From Corallococcus coralloides DSM 2259 (GTDB taxonomy: Bacteria; Myxococcota; Myxococcia; Myxococcales; Myxococcaceae), in the NCBI RefSeq assembly GCF_000255295.1, contig NC_017030.1, positions 8,468,328 to 8,532,327 on the forward strand: a DNA stretch of 64,000 bases. The letters run 5' to 3'. Below the pieces are notes generated by a model. That model worked only from the letters and a program-made list of their open reading frames with translations, did no database searches and was not told where the DNA came from. This document shows, piece by piece, positions 32,718 to 41,171 of this stretch (position 1 is the stretch's first letter; every line of letters begins with the position of its first letter). The translations under genes were made by a program, and so were the position numbers.

Positions 32718-34085
32718 CTAGAGCGCCGAACCCTGGGACAGCAGCTTCGCGTTGAGCGCGCCGTTGCCGTAGTACTGGGTGTTCTGGCCCACGGTGTGGG
32801 TCTCCAGACGCTGCTGGAGGGCGGCGTTGTAGCGGCCCAGCTTCACCAGGCCGTCATTGAACCAGCCCGTGCCGCTGCCCGTGCCGTCCACGTAGTTGCC
32901 GTACTTCTTGGCGGACGGCCAGATGACGTTGTTCAGGGTGACGACGAACTTGCGCATGTCCGCGTCCGTCCACTCCATGCCCGCGTCGTGGGCTTCCACG
33001 ATGTAGGCCATCACGCCGTTGCCGTGCGCCACGTCCTGGCCCGGACGCTTCTTGGAGCCCCACTCGGCGGCCCAGAAGTACGCGTTGGCGTTGACCGGGC
33101 TGTTCATCAGCTGGCCGCGCAGCGACGAGGTGTTGTTGGGCATGTCACGGTTGATGTTGTTGAAGACGGTCATGTACTGCGCCCGCTTCGTGGAGTCCGT
33201 CGTCATCTTCGACAGGTCCATGGCGATGTAGGCCCAGTGCGAAGCCATGTGCGTATTGACGCGGTAGATGTAGCTGTTCGCGCCGCGCTTGAGCCACTTC
33301 TCGAACATGTTCCGTTCGGTGAACGCCAGCAGCTTGTCGTACTGGGTCTTGTACGTGCTGTTGTTGTAGAGCGCGGGCGTCTCACGGATGGTGCGCAGCA
33401 TGCGCGTCACGTAACGCCAGCAGTAGCTTTCGAACAGGGGCACTTCCTGGCCCAGCGTGTCCGAGCGGGCGGACGCCCAGCCCAGGTAGCTGTCCTTGAA
33501 CTGGCTCCGGGGCAGCGAAGAGGAGACCTTCGCGTGGTTGACCATGTTGTTCACATACAGCAGCGCCCGGTCCATGTACTGCGTCTTGCCGGTGGCGCGA
33601 TACATGGCGGTGTTGCCGTCCACGCCGTAGGCGAGGTCGTAGAACTGCCAGCTGTCCAGCGACTGGCTCTTCGGCAGGAAGCTGGAGGTGTGCTCCGAAG
33701 CCCAGCGCTTCAGGAACAGCGTCTCCCAGGCCGCGACAGTGCGCAGGCTGACGGCGGCCTGCGCGGTCGTACCGAGGCCCTCCTCCATGGAGGAGGCAGG
33801 CGACTCCGCGGCGGCAGGGGCGTCCGCCTCCGGAGTGGTGGGAGCGGCCTCGGCCTCCGGCTCGGAGGGACCGACCGCGATTTGCTCTTCGGGGGAAGAG
33901 GGAGCGAGCGTGTCCGCGCCAGGGGCGGAAACGTCGGTGCTGCCCGGGGTGTTATCTCCGTTGGGACTGGCCGTGCTGACACCGTCCTGCTCGGGCTGGG
34001 GGCCGCATGCACCCCCCATCAGCAGGGACAGGGACAACAGGGACGACAGGGCACGACCAGAGTTGCGACGACGGGATTCCAACAT
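32718..34085 (-). CDS. Lipoprotein of unknown function in the polysaccharide locus
   Basis: A 455-residue exported protein. The N-terminus is basic then hydrophobic (LLSLSLLMGGAC), a plausible but not ideal lipobox. Residues ~25-105 are a Pro/Ala/Glu/Ser-rich linker. The globular part is rich in Trp, Tyr and Asn, with repeated helical elements (TVAAWETLFLKRWASEH, LDSWQFYDLAYGVDGNTAMY, WAYIAMDLSKMT, GNGVMAYIVEAHDAGMEW), like the alpha/alpha-barrel of polysaccharide lyases and some glycosidases. I cannot name the family or catalytic residues. Inferred role: trimming or processing of the exported polymer. Its start is near the divergent acyltransferase gene; the 215-bp gap holds two inverted repeats. 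Confidence 0.7.
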   Translation of the reverse strand: MLESRRRNSGRALSSLLSLSLLMGGACGPQPEQDGVSTASPNGDNTPGSTDVSAPGADTLAPSSPEEQIAVGPSEPEAEAAPTTPEADAPAAAESPASSMEEGLGTTAQAAVSLRTVAAWETLFLKRWASEHTSSFLPKSQSLDSWQFYDLAYGVDGNTAMYRATGKTQYMDRALLYVNNMVNHAKVSSSLPRSQFKDSYLGWASARSDTLGQEVPLFESYCWRYVTRMLRTIRETPALYNNSTYKTQYDKLLAFTERNMFEKWLKRGANSYIYRVNTHMASHWAYIAMDLSKMTTDSTKRAQYMTVFNNINRDMPNNTSSLRGQLMNSPVNANAYFWAAEWGSKKRPGQDVAHGNGVMAYIVEAHDAGMEWTDADMRKFVVTLNNVIWPSAKKYGNYVDGTGSGTGWFNDGLVKLGRYNAALQQRLETHTVGQNTQYYGNGALNAKLLSQGSAL

Positions 34086-34201
34086 CAGGGGGGTCCTGTG
34101 GGGTAGCTCCCGTCAACCGCCCGGTAGGCTACCCTGTTGTGGGAACGCCGGAGTGCGTTCACTGGACGCCAAAAGGATTTGGCGGCCCAGGTAATTCCTT
34201 T

Positions 34202-34284
34202 GTGATTAGACAAAAAAATCACTGAGACTGCCTGTGAGTTGTCAGTCCAAGGCCCCATGGGCCTGTCCGCCTGAGCTGGCGGAC
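34202..34284. promoter_or_regulatory. Divergent regulatory region with two inverted repeats
   Basis: The 215-bp gap 34086-34300 contains the most AT-rich DNA of the neighbourhood. One inverted repeat pairs GTGATT (34202-34207) with AATCAC (34217-34222) around an A-rich centre. A second pairs GTCCGCC (34265-34271) with GGCGGAC (34278-34284), 17 bp before the acyltransferase start. The first may be an operator for either gene; the second may be a leader hairpin. I could not assign promoter boxes. Confidence 0.4.
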
Positions 34285-34300
34285 TCAGGGTGGGGGATGA

Positions 34301-35254
34301 ATGACAAGGACAGGGCAGGCGAGCGCCATGCTGATTCCCGACGCGGGCGCCTCGGCGCTGTCCGGGCAGTACTTCCGCTCCGAGCATCACCTACGCGCCG
34401 AGCAGGTGACCCATACGCTGGTCGTCAAAAGCGATACAGACAGGGCGTTACGCGTGCCACTCATCGTGCGAGCGATTGAGGGAACGCCGTATCGCGACGC
34501 CATTTCTCCGTATGGCTTTCCGGGCGGTGAGCTGGACGGATTGAGCGAGGTGCCTGCACCTGCCGTGGATTGGCGGGGCACGGAGCTGGTCAGCATCTTC
34601 GTGAGGGAGCGGGTTCAGGGACCGCACTGTTTCGCGGCAGGCACGGCCCGCAACGAGGTCTTCTTCGTGGACCCCTGCCGCCCGCTCACACCGCGAGAGA
34701 TGCACCGCCGGCACATGCGGCGAAACCTCCGGCTGGGGTTCGTGAGCACGGTGTGTGAGGCCCGGGACGCGCCCTCCGAGGAGCGCGCGGGATTTCGCGA
34801 GGTGTACCGGCAGACCATGGTCCGGGACCAGGCGTGCCGCCGGTACTTCTTCTCCGACGCGTACTTCGAGGAGCTGTTCGCGTCCCCGGAGGCCTGGCTC
34901 GCGACGACGCGCGCGCCGGATGGGACGGTCGCGTCCGCGGCCCTGATCGTCCGCAGTGACGGCCTCCTGCACTACTACCTGGGCGGCACGGCGGACGCGC
35001 ACCTGGCGCGCTCCCCGGCGAAGAACGTCTTCGGAGCGATGATCGACCTGTGCCTCCAGCTGCGGCTTCCGCTCCACCTGGGGGGCGGGCTCTCGCCGGG
35101 GGACGGCCTGGAGGACTTCAAGCGCGGCTTCTCCAACGCCAGCGGACGAATCCACACGCACGAAATCGTCTGCGACGCGGCGGTGTACGCCACGCTTTCG
35201 GCGGGCCACGCCGCCAGCGACTTCTTTCCGGCCTACCGCTCGCACCTCTCATGA
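34301..35254 (+). CDS. FemAB/GNAT-like acyltransferase (c), paralogue of (b)
   Basis: A 317-residue protein of exactly the same length as its paralogue at 22324-23277 and similar throughout: VPLIVRAIEGTPYRDAISPY, DWRGTELVSIFVRERV, MRRNLRLGFVST, YRQTMVRDQA, LHYYLGGTADAHLARSPAKN and HLGGGLSPGDGLEDFKRGF. The start at 34301 is preferred over the ATG at 34328 because both paralogues then have 23 residues before YFRSE. It is expected to transfer an acyl or aminoacyl group to a sugar amine. It is followed by a strong bidirectional terminator. Confidence 0.78.
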   Translation: MTRTGQASAMLIPDAGASALSGQYFRSEHHLRAEQVTHTLVVKSDTDRALRVPLIVRAIEGTPYRDAISPYGFPGGELDGLSEVPAPAVDWRGTELVSIFVRERVQGPHCFAAGTARNEVFFVDPCRPLTPREMHRRHMRRNLRLGFVSTVCEARDAPSEERAGFREVYRQTMVRDQACRRYFFSDAYFEELFASPEAWLATTRAPDGTVASAALIVRSDGLLHYYLGGTADAHLARSPAKNVFGAMIDLCLQLRLPLHLGGGLSPGDGLEDFKRGFSNASGRIHTHEIVCDAAVYATLSAGHAASDFFPAYRSHLS

Positions 35255-35259
35255 CGAAA

Positions 35260-35304
35260 AGCCCCGGCCTCCCGCCCCTTGTGGGGGCACGGGAGACCGG
35301 GGCT
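35260..35304. terminator. Bidirectional terminator
   Basis: A long hairpin: AGCCCCGG (35260-35267) pairs with CCGGGGCT (35297-35304), and inside it CTCCCG (35269-35274) with CGGGAG (35290-35295) and CCCC with GGGG near the loop. On the plus strand four A precede it, which gives a T-run for minus-strand transcripts. It separates the convergent acyltransferase and dehydratase genes. Confidence 0.75.
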
Positions 35305-35339
35305 CATCGTGGACGGCGACGGCCGGGGCCGCGTGGGGT

Positions 35340-37322
35340 TCAGGCGCTGACGTTCTGCTCCGCCGCGGACGGCTTCGCGGGAGCGAAGGCGGGCAGCACC
35401 TTCGCCACCGTCCCCGTCATCTTCGACGGGGTGTACGCGGGGATGAGGTCCTGGAGGGCGCGCTTCACGTCGTGGGTGTCACCGGCGCGGGCCGCGCGGT
35501 CCAGGCGCTTGAGCTGCAGCTGGAAGTCCGCGGGCGGCGCGGGGCTGCGGGCCACCTTGATGCGGTTGCGCACCTGCTGGGTGAGCTCCTCCTCCTCGGA
35601 CATGAGCACCTCCTCCAGCTTCTCCCCCGGACGCAGGCCCGTGTAGACGATGGAGATGTCCTTGTCCGGCACCAGGCCCGTCATGGTGATCATGTTCGCG
35701 GCCAGCTCCGCGATGCGGACCGGCTCGCCCATGTCCAGGATGCACAGCTCGCCGTAGCCGCCCAGGCCGGCCAGCACCACCAGGCCCACCGCCTCCGGGA
35801 TGATCATGAAGTAGCGGGTGCAGTCCGGGTGGGTGACCGTGACGGGGCCGCCCGCTTGGATCTGCTGCTTGAAGAGCGGCACCACGCTGCCCGCGGACCC
35901 CAGCACGTTGCCGAAGCGGACGGCGCAGAAGGTGGTGCGCGACGTCACGGCGATGTCGCGGATGACCATCTCCGCCAGCCGCTTGGAGGCGCCCATCACC
36001 GACGAGGGCTTCACCGCCTTGTCGGTGGAGATGAGGATGAAGCGCTCCGCGCCGCACGCGTCCGCCATGCGCGCCACGTTCTGCGTGCCGAAGACGTTGT
36101 TCTTGATGGCCTCCTCCGGCGAGTCCTCCATCAGGGGCACGTGCTTGTGCGCGGCCGCGTGGAAGACGTACTGCGGCGCGAACTCCTGGCCAATGCGCAG
36201 CATCCGGTCCAGGTCGCGGATGTCCGCCACCACGGAGTGCACCGGCACATGCGGGTAGCGCGACTGCAGCTGGCGCACCAGCAGGTAGAGCTCGTTCTCG
36301 TTGATGTCCACCACCACCAGCGACGCGGGCGAGTGCCCCGCGACCTGCCGGACGATTTCACTGCCGATGGAGCCCGCGCCGCCGGTGACGAGGATGCGGC
36401 GGCCCGTCACCAGCCGGTGCACCTCGTCATGGTCGAACGAGATGGCGTCCCGGGGCAGCAGGTGCTCCGGGGACAGGTCGTGCAGCATGGCGGAGGTGAT
36501 CTTCTGGTCCAGGTACGCGAACGAGGCCGGGATGATCTTGAAGCTGACACTCTGGTGCCGGCACAGGCTCAGCAGGTGCCGGGTGCGCTCCGGGGACAGC
36601 CGGGGGATGGCGATGAGCACCTGCGTCACCCGGTGCTTCTTCATCAGCTCCGGCAGCGCGTCCAGCACGCCCAGCACCGGCTTGCCATTGAGGAACGTGC
36701 CCTGCTTGCCAGGGTCGTCATCCACCAGACCGATGACGTGCCACGGGCTGCCGCGGTCCCTCAAGAGGTCGCGCAGGAGCAGGTCCCCGGCGCTTCCCGC
36801 GCCCACGATGAGCGTGCGCTGGGAGCCCTTCGCCTTCGCGCGCTGCCGGTCCAGATACCACTGTCGGACCATCCGCGGGGCGAAGCGGTGAAAGCCCAGG
36901 AGCGTGGTGGTGACGAAGAACTCCAGCGCGACCACCTGCCCCGGCAGCGACTCCATGAAGAAGAGGGTGCGCAGCAATTCGAACACGATGGTGCCCGCGA
37001 GGCTGGCCAGCTCCAGCCGGACCGCCTCGTGGATGCCGGAGCGGTGGAAGGACCAGCGGTGCAGGCCCAGCCAGACGAGCGTCACCAGGCGCACCACGAC
37101 CAGGAGCGCCACGGCCCGGGGCAGGACCTCCCTGCAGGCCGGCGACAGCCCGTCCGCGAAGTGCAGCATCGTGGCGGCGACCAGCGAGCCCGCGATGAGG
37201 ACCGCGTCCACGCCCAGCATCCGCAGCCAGCCGAAGCGGTGAGCCCTTCGCGGTGCATGCTCCGGGGTCTCCCGTGGCCCTGCGTCCAGGCTCATCGCTT
37301 CCAGATTCTGACCGTGTTTCAT
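35340..37322 (-). CDS. Membrane-bound NDP-sugar 4,6-dehydratase (PglF/WbpM/CapD family)
   Basis: A 660-residue protein with about four N-terminal membrane helices (residues ~30-150), a first Rossmann-like domain (TLIVGAGSAGDLLLRDLL, CoA-binding-like) and a C-terminal extended SDR domain (ILVTGGAGSIGSEIVRQVAG). The catalytic region reads STDKAVKPSSVMGASKR, where the SDR Tyr is replaced by Met, as in PglF and WbpM. These enzymes convert UDP-GlcNAc to UDP-4-keto-6-deoxy-GlcNAc. The start at 37322 follows GGAGGGGGAGA. With the PglE-like and PglC-like proteins this makes a complete front half of a bacillosamine-type pathway, except for a PglD acetyltransferase. Confidence 0.92.
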   Translation of the reverse strand: MKHGQNLEAMSLDAGPRETPEHAPRRAHRFGWLRMLGVDAVLIAGSLVAATMLHFADGLSPACREVLPRAVALLVVVRLVTLVWLGLHRWSFHRSGIHEAVRLELASLAGTIVFELLRTLFFMESLPGQVVALEFFVTTTLLGFHRFAPRMVRQWYLDRQRAKAKGSQRTLIVGAGSAGDLLLRDLLRDRGSPWHVIGLVDDDPGKQGTFLNGKPVLGVLDALPELMKKHRVTQVLIAIPRLSPERTRHLLSLCRHQSVSFKIIPASFAYLDQKITSAMLHDLSPEHLLPRDAISFDHDEVHRLVTGRRILVTGGAGSIGSEIVRQVAGHSPASLVVVDINENELYLLVRQLQSRYPHVPVHSVVADIRDLDRMLRIGQEFAPQYVFHAAAHKHVPLMEDSPEEAIKNNVFGTQNVARMADACGAERFILISTDKAVKPSSVMGASKRLAEMVIRDIAVTSRTTFCAVRFGNVLGSAGSVVPLFKQQIQAGGPVTVTHPDCTRYFMIIPEAVGLVVLAGLGGYGELCILDMGEPVRIAELAANMITMTGLVPDKDISIVYTGLRPGEKLEEVLMSEEEELTQQVRNRIKVARSPAPPADFQLQLKRLDRAARAGDTHDVKRALQDLIPAYTPSKMTGTVAKVLPAFAPAKPSAAEQNVSA

Positions 37323-37709
37323 CGATGTCTCCCCCTCCGGCCCGGCGTCCACGGAAAATCCGCCGTCCTCCCACCGCGTAATCAGGAAGACACGCCCTAG
37401 CTCGGAATCGCGGAAAGGTGGACGCGCGTCCAGTGGTATCAAAGCCGTCCAGGAGTGCTGTCCGACTCGATTCCCAGACGCTTGCGTGACAACGAGCAGG
37501 CACCCTGCCCCGCGGGGCCAGAACCCAGACATCGCCGCGGTCTCCAGGCGCCGGAGGCCCGCGGGCAACGGCCTGCCGCGGGGATGTTTCAGCGATGTGA
37601 CACCTCCCCGGGAGGAAGGGGCGGGCGCGGCCGTGGCGCGATGGTCGCGGCGCCGGGCTGACACTTCGCGAGTCTTGCTCCGCCCAAGCCCGCCCGCCAC
37701 GCTTGGGCC
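37323..37709. other. 387-bp divergent intergenic region
   Basis: This gap lies between the starts of the dehydratase and histidine-phosphatase genes. Short reading frames in it have no homology I can recognise and no good ribosome site. It must hold both promoters, but I cannot assign -35/-10 or sigma-54 boxes with confidence. The only clear structure is the inverted repeat at 37682-37708. Confidence 0.5.
37682..37708 (+). promoter_or_regulatory. Perfect inverted repeat directly before a start codon
   Basis: GCCCAAGC (37682-37689) and GCTTGGGC (37701-37708) form a perfect 8-bp inverted repeat with an 11-base spacer, ending one base before the ATG at 37710. The ribosome binding site would have to lie within it, and no Shine-Dalgarno sequence is visible there. 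It could be a protein operator over the promoter or an RNA hairpin that blocks translation. Confidence 0.5.
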
Positions 37710-38339
37710 ATGACGACCGAATTCATCCTGCTCCGGCACGGGGAGACGGAGTGGAACGCCCTGGGGCGCCTGCAGGGGCACCTGAACAGCATGCTCAGCC
37801 GTGAAGGACAGCGGCAGGCGGAGGCGCTCGCGGCGCGGCTGGCCACCCTTCCCTTCCAGGCCCTCTACAGCAGCGACCTGGACCGCGCGGTGCAGACGGC
37901 CTCATGCATCGCGGCGAGGACGGGCCACGACGTCCAGCGGGACGCGCGCCTGCGGGAGCGCGGGCTGGGCGTGCTCGAAGGGCTGACGCGCGCGGAGGCC
38001 GGCCAGCGCCACCCGGCCGTCTTCGCCGCGTACACGGAGGGCCATGCCGACTACGTGGTGCCCGAAGGGGAGAGCGCGTCCCAGCGCCTGCGGCTGGCGC
38101 TGCACTGCCTGGAGGAGCTGGGGGCGCGCCATCCGGGGGCCCGCGTCGTGGTGGTCACCCACGGCGGCCTGCTCAGCGCCCTCTTGCGCCACTGCCTGGG
38201 CATCCCCGCCGCCGCGCCGCGCGCCTTCTCCGTCCTCAACGCGGGTTGGAACCAGTTCGACCTCCATGAGGGGTCCTTGCGGATGGTGACCTGGGGGGAC
38301 GTCAGCCACCTGCGCGCGCTCAGCCTGGACGACACCTGA
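37710..38339 (+). CDS. Histidine phosphatase (phosphoglycerate-mutase-like)
   Basis: A 209-residue cytoplasmic enzyme of histidine phosphatase branch 1. The phosphoacceptor is His10 in LLRHGETEWN; the second catalytic histidine is in VVVVTHGGLLSAL, and SSDLDRAVQTA supplies the conserved arginine. Its size and motifs fit cofactor-independent small phosphatases (GpmB, CobC, SixA-like enzymes), so it is a phosphatase rather than a glycolytic mutase. The substrate cannot be told from sequence. It is followed after 48 bp by the STAND regulator gene. Confidence 0.88.
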   Translation: MTTEFILLRHGETEWNALGRLQGHLNSMLSREGQRQAEALAARLATLPFQALYSSDLDRAVQTASCIAARTGHDVQRDARLRERGLGVLEGLTRAEAGQRHPAVFAAYTEGHADYVVPEGESASQRLRLALHCLEELGARHPGARVVVVTHGGLLSALLRHCLGIPAAAPRAFSVLNAGWNQFDLHEGSLRMVTWGDVSHLRALSLDDT

Positions 38340-38387
38340 AGCGACTGTGACGGACAGTGCCTGGATGGACGTACACTGGCGCGCGCC

Positions 38388-41045
38388 ATGCGCACGCCAA
38401 CCGCTCCGGGGCTGGGACCGCCGGCTGTCTTCGTGGGCCGAGCCCACGAGGTACGGCGGCTGGGGGACATGCTGAGGCGCGTGCGCACGGGAGTCGTCTA
38501 CGGACTGCCCGGCGCGGGCAAGTCCGCGCTGGTGGCGGCGGTGGCCGCGAAGCACCGGGGCCCCGTCGTGCACCGGCGCGTGCGTCCCGGGGACACGCTG
38601 GACACGGTGGTGGACGACGTGCGCCGCCTGCTGAGCGAAGCGCCCGTGGCCCAGGCCCTGTCGGACGCGTCCCGGCTGGAGGCGCTGGCGGGCGAGCTGG
38701 AGGCGCGCCGCGCCCTGTGCGTGCTGGACGACCTGCACGTGCTCGGGCCGCCGGAGCGCGCGGCGCTGGTGGAGGACCTGGGAGGCCGGCTGAGGCAGGG
38801 CACGCTGCTGGCCACCTCGCGCGAATCGGTCCCCCGGCACGCGGCGAGTCCGGACCGGGTGGAGCTGCGGCTGGAGGGCCTGTCGGAAGAGGCCGCGCGC
38901 GAGCTGTGGCGGGAGCTGGACGCGCTCTACGGCGAGCGCGACGGCTTCGACGCGGCGTGGAGCCGCTCGCGGGGCCTGCCCTTCCTCCTGCGCCGCGCCC
39001 ACGCGGGCGACACGGGCGGGGACGAGCCGGTGCGAGCGGCGCTCGCGGCGCTGCCCGCGGACGAACGGCGGCTGGCCGCGATGCTGGCCTTGAGCCAGCT
39101 GCCGCTCACCGCGAGCACGCTGCGGCCGGCGCTGTCCGGCGACGCGGCGGGCGAGACGCTGCGCCAGCTGGGCGCGAAGCTGCTGGTGGAGACGGACTCG
39201 CGGGGCCGGCACGGCGTGCACGACCTGGTGCGCGAGGCGATGGTGTCCCTGCTGTCGCCGGACGAAGCGCGCGCTGGCCACGAAGCGCTGCTGGAGGTCC
39301 TGGAACAGGAGCCCCTGCCCGCGGTGGTCCGGGTGCGCGCGGTGTGCCGCCACCTCCAGGCGCTCGGCCGGCATGAAGCGCGCGCGGCCTTCATCGTCGC
39401 GCAGGCGGAGGCCCTGGTGCGCCACGGCGCCGCGGACGAGCTCCTGGGCCTCTTGGACTCGCTGCCCGCCGCGCTGCGCACGCCCCAGGTGAAGCTGGCC
39501 CATGCGCGCGCGCGGGTGCGGCTGCTCGATTTGCGCCGGGCCTATCCGGAGCTGTTGGCCCTGCGCGCCTCACTGGAGGCCGCCGCCGGAGCGCCGGAGC
39601 CGGAGTCGAACGAAGCCCTGCGCGAGGGCGTGGGCGCCGTGCTGGTGCGGGTGGCCCTCTTCGCGCTGGAGCCGGAGGCCTGCGAGCGCACGCTGGAGTC
39701 CATGCCGGTGCCGAGCAGCGCGGAGGTCTTCCTCCAGCAATTGCTGGCCTGGACCGCGCTGCGCTTCTTCCAGGGACGGCTGGAGGAATCCCTGGCGATG
39801 CTGGACAACGCCGCCGCCGCGACCGGGGACCGGCGCGTGCTGGGCTGGTGCGCCTACGCCCGCGCGCTGATGCTCTGGATTGAAGGCCGCGACAGCGAGC
39901 TGGCGGAGCCCCTGGCCCAATGCGTGTCATTGCTGGAGGACGCGCCACTCGACTCGCGAGGCCCCCTGGTGGCGGCCATGTCCGCGGGCATCCTCAGCCG
40001 GCTGGGCCGCTTCACGGAGGCCGACGCCGCGCTCGCCAGCGCCCGGGAGCGCCTGGGCCAGCTGGGCGCGCCCCGCCTCGCGCTGGAGCTGGACTGCATC
40101 GCGGCGTGGGTGCGCGGAGAGTCGGGACAGCGCGGAGCGGCGCTCGCGGCGCTGCGGGAGACGGAAGCCCGCGCGGAGAAGGCGGGCTACCTCTTCGTCC
40201 GGCTGCTCTGCCGCGTGGGCGCGGGCCGCATGCTGCTGGAGCTGGGCCGGCGCGCGGAAGGAAGGGCCCAGCTGGACGCGGTGGAGGAAGAGGTCCGCGC
40301 GCGCGGCGTGGTGGGGCTGATGCGGGCCGCCCGGGTGGCGCGCACGCTGGACGTGCCGGGGCCGGAGGCCGCGCCCATCACCGTGGAGCCCCGCGAGGTG
40401 CGCCCCGGCATCGCCGCCCGCCAGCGCGCCCTGGCCGCGCTGGCCGCCGCACGGAGCGCGGACGCCCCGCGAGCCACGGCGCTGCTCACCGCGCTGGAGC
40501 CCCTGTCCCGTGGTGACGACTTCGCGCTGGAGCGCACGCTGGGGCACCTGGCCCGCGCCACGCTCCACCGGCACGCGGGCGGCGCCCGTGAGGCGGCCCA
40601 GGCCCTGGAGGAGGCCACGCGCGAGGGGACCGAGGGCGGCGTGGACCCCGAGCTGATGGCGGAGCTGACCCGGCCGCTCGCCTCCAGCGCGCAAGCCGCG
40701 TCCCTTCCCGAAGCGCCCGCGCCGGAGGCGGTGGTGCTGGATGCCCGCCGTCACGAACTGCGAGCCCCGGGGAAGACCGTCTCCCTGGAGCGCAGGGCCC
40801 TGCCGCGAAGGCTGCTCTACGCGCTGGCCCGCCAGCCGGGCCGCATCCTGGCGAAGGAGGACTGCGTGCGCGCCATGTGGAACGCGGACTACGACCCGCG
40901 CCTGCATGACAACGCCTTGCGCGTCCACGTGAGCCACGTGCGAGACATGCTGGAGGGCACCGGCACCCGCGTGGTCTTCGAGGACCCCGGCTACCGCCTG
41001 GAGGTGTCTCCAGGCTTCACCTTCGTCACATGTGACACGGTGTAG
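38388..41045 (+). CDS. STAND-type ATPase regulator with C-terminal winged helix
   Basis: An 885-residue signalling protein. The N-terminal NTPase has Walker A GLPGAGKSA (Lys45) and Walker B ALCVLDDLHVL, followed by a winged-helix-like stretch and a long Ala/Leu/Arg-rich helical region (about 320-760) that looks like TPR repeats. The last ~105 residues are an OmpR/PhoB-type DNA-binding domain (RILAKEDCVRAMWNADYDPRLHDNALRVHVSHVRDML region, ending EDPGYRLEV). Such proteins act as ligand-triggered transcription factors that oligomerise on ATP binding. The target is unknown; the protease gene 126 bp downstream is a candidate. There is no membrane segment. Confidence 0.85.
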   Translation: MRTPTAPGLGPPAVFVGRAHEVRRLGDMLRRVRTGVVYGLPGAGKSALVAAVAAKHRGPVVHRRVRPGDTLDTVVDDVRRLLSEAPVAQALSDASRLEALAGELEARRALCVLDDLHVLGPPERAALVEDLGGRLRQGTLLATSRESVPRHAASPDRVELRLEGLSEEAARELWRELDALYGERDGFDAAWSRSRGLPFLLRRAHAGDTGGDEPVRAALAALPADERRLAAMLALSQLPLTASTLRPALSGDAAGETLRQLGAKLLVETDSRGRHGVHDLVREAMVSLLSPDEARAGHEALLEVLEQEPLPAVVRVRAVCRHLQALGRHEARAAFIVAQAEALVRHGAADELLGLLDSLPAALRTPQVKLAHARARVRLLDLRRAYPELLALRASLEAAAGAPEPESNEALREGVGAVLVRVALFALEPEACERTLESMPVPSSAEVFLQQLLAWTALRFFQGRLEESLAMLDNAAAATGDRRVLGWCAYARALMLWIEGRDSELAEPLAQCVSLLEDAPLDSRGPLVAAMSAGILSRLGRFTEADAALASARERLGQLGAPRLALELDCIAAWVRGESGQRGAALAALRETEARAEKAGYLFVRLLCRVGAGRMLLELGRRAEGRAQLDAVEEEVRARGVVGLMRAARVARTLDVPGPEAAPITVEPREVRPGIAARQRALAALAAARSADAPRATALLTALEPLSRGDDFALERTLGHLARATLHRHAGGAREAAQALEEATREGTEGGVDPELMAELTRPLASSAQAASLPEAPAPEAVVLDARRHELRAPGKTVSLERRALPRRLLYALARQPGRILAKEDCVRAMWNADYDPRLHDNALRVHVSHVRDMLEGTGTRVVFEDPGYRLEVSPGFTFVTCDTV

Positions 41046-41171
41046 CAGTCACGCCAACCCCATCACAGTAGTTATCCAGTTACGATAAATCGCCGCCAGG
41101 GTGTTTACAAAGAGTCCTGGACTCCTCCAGAATCCCGCCGCCTCATTAATTCCTTCAAAAACGGGGTTCAC

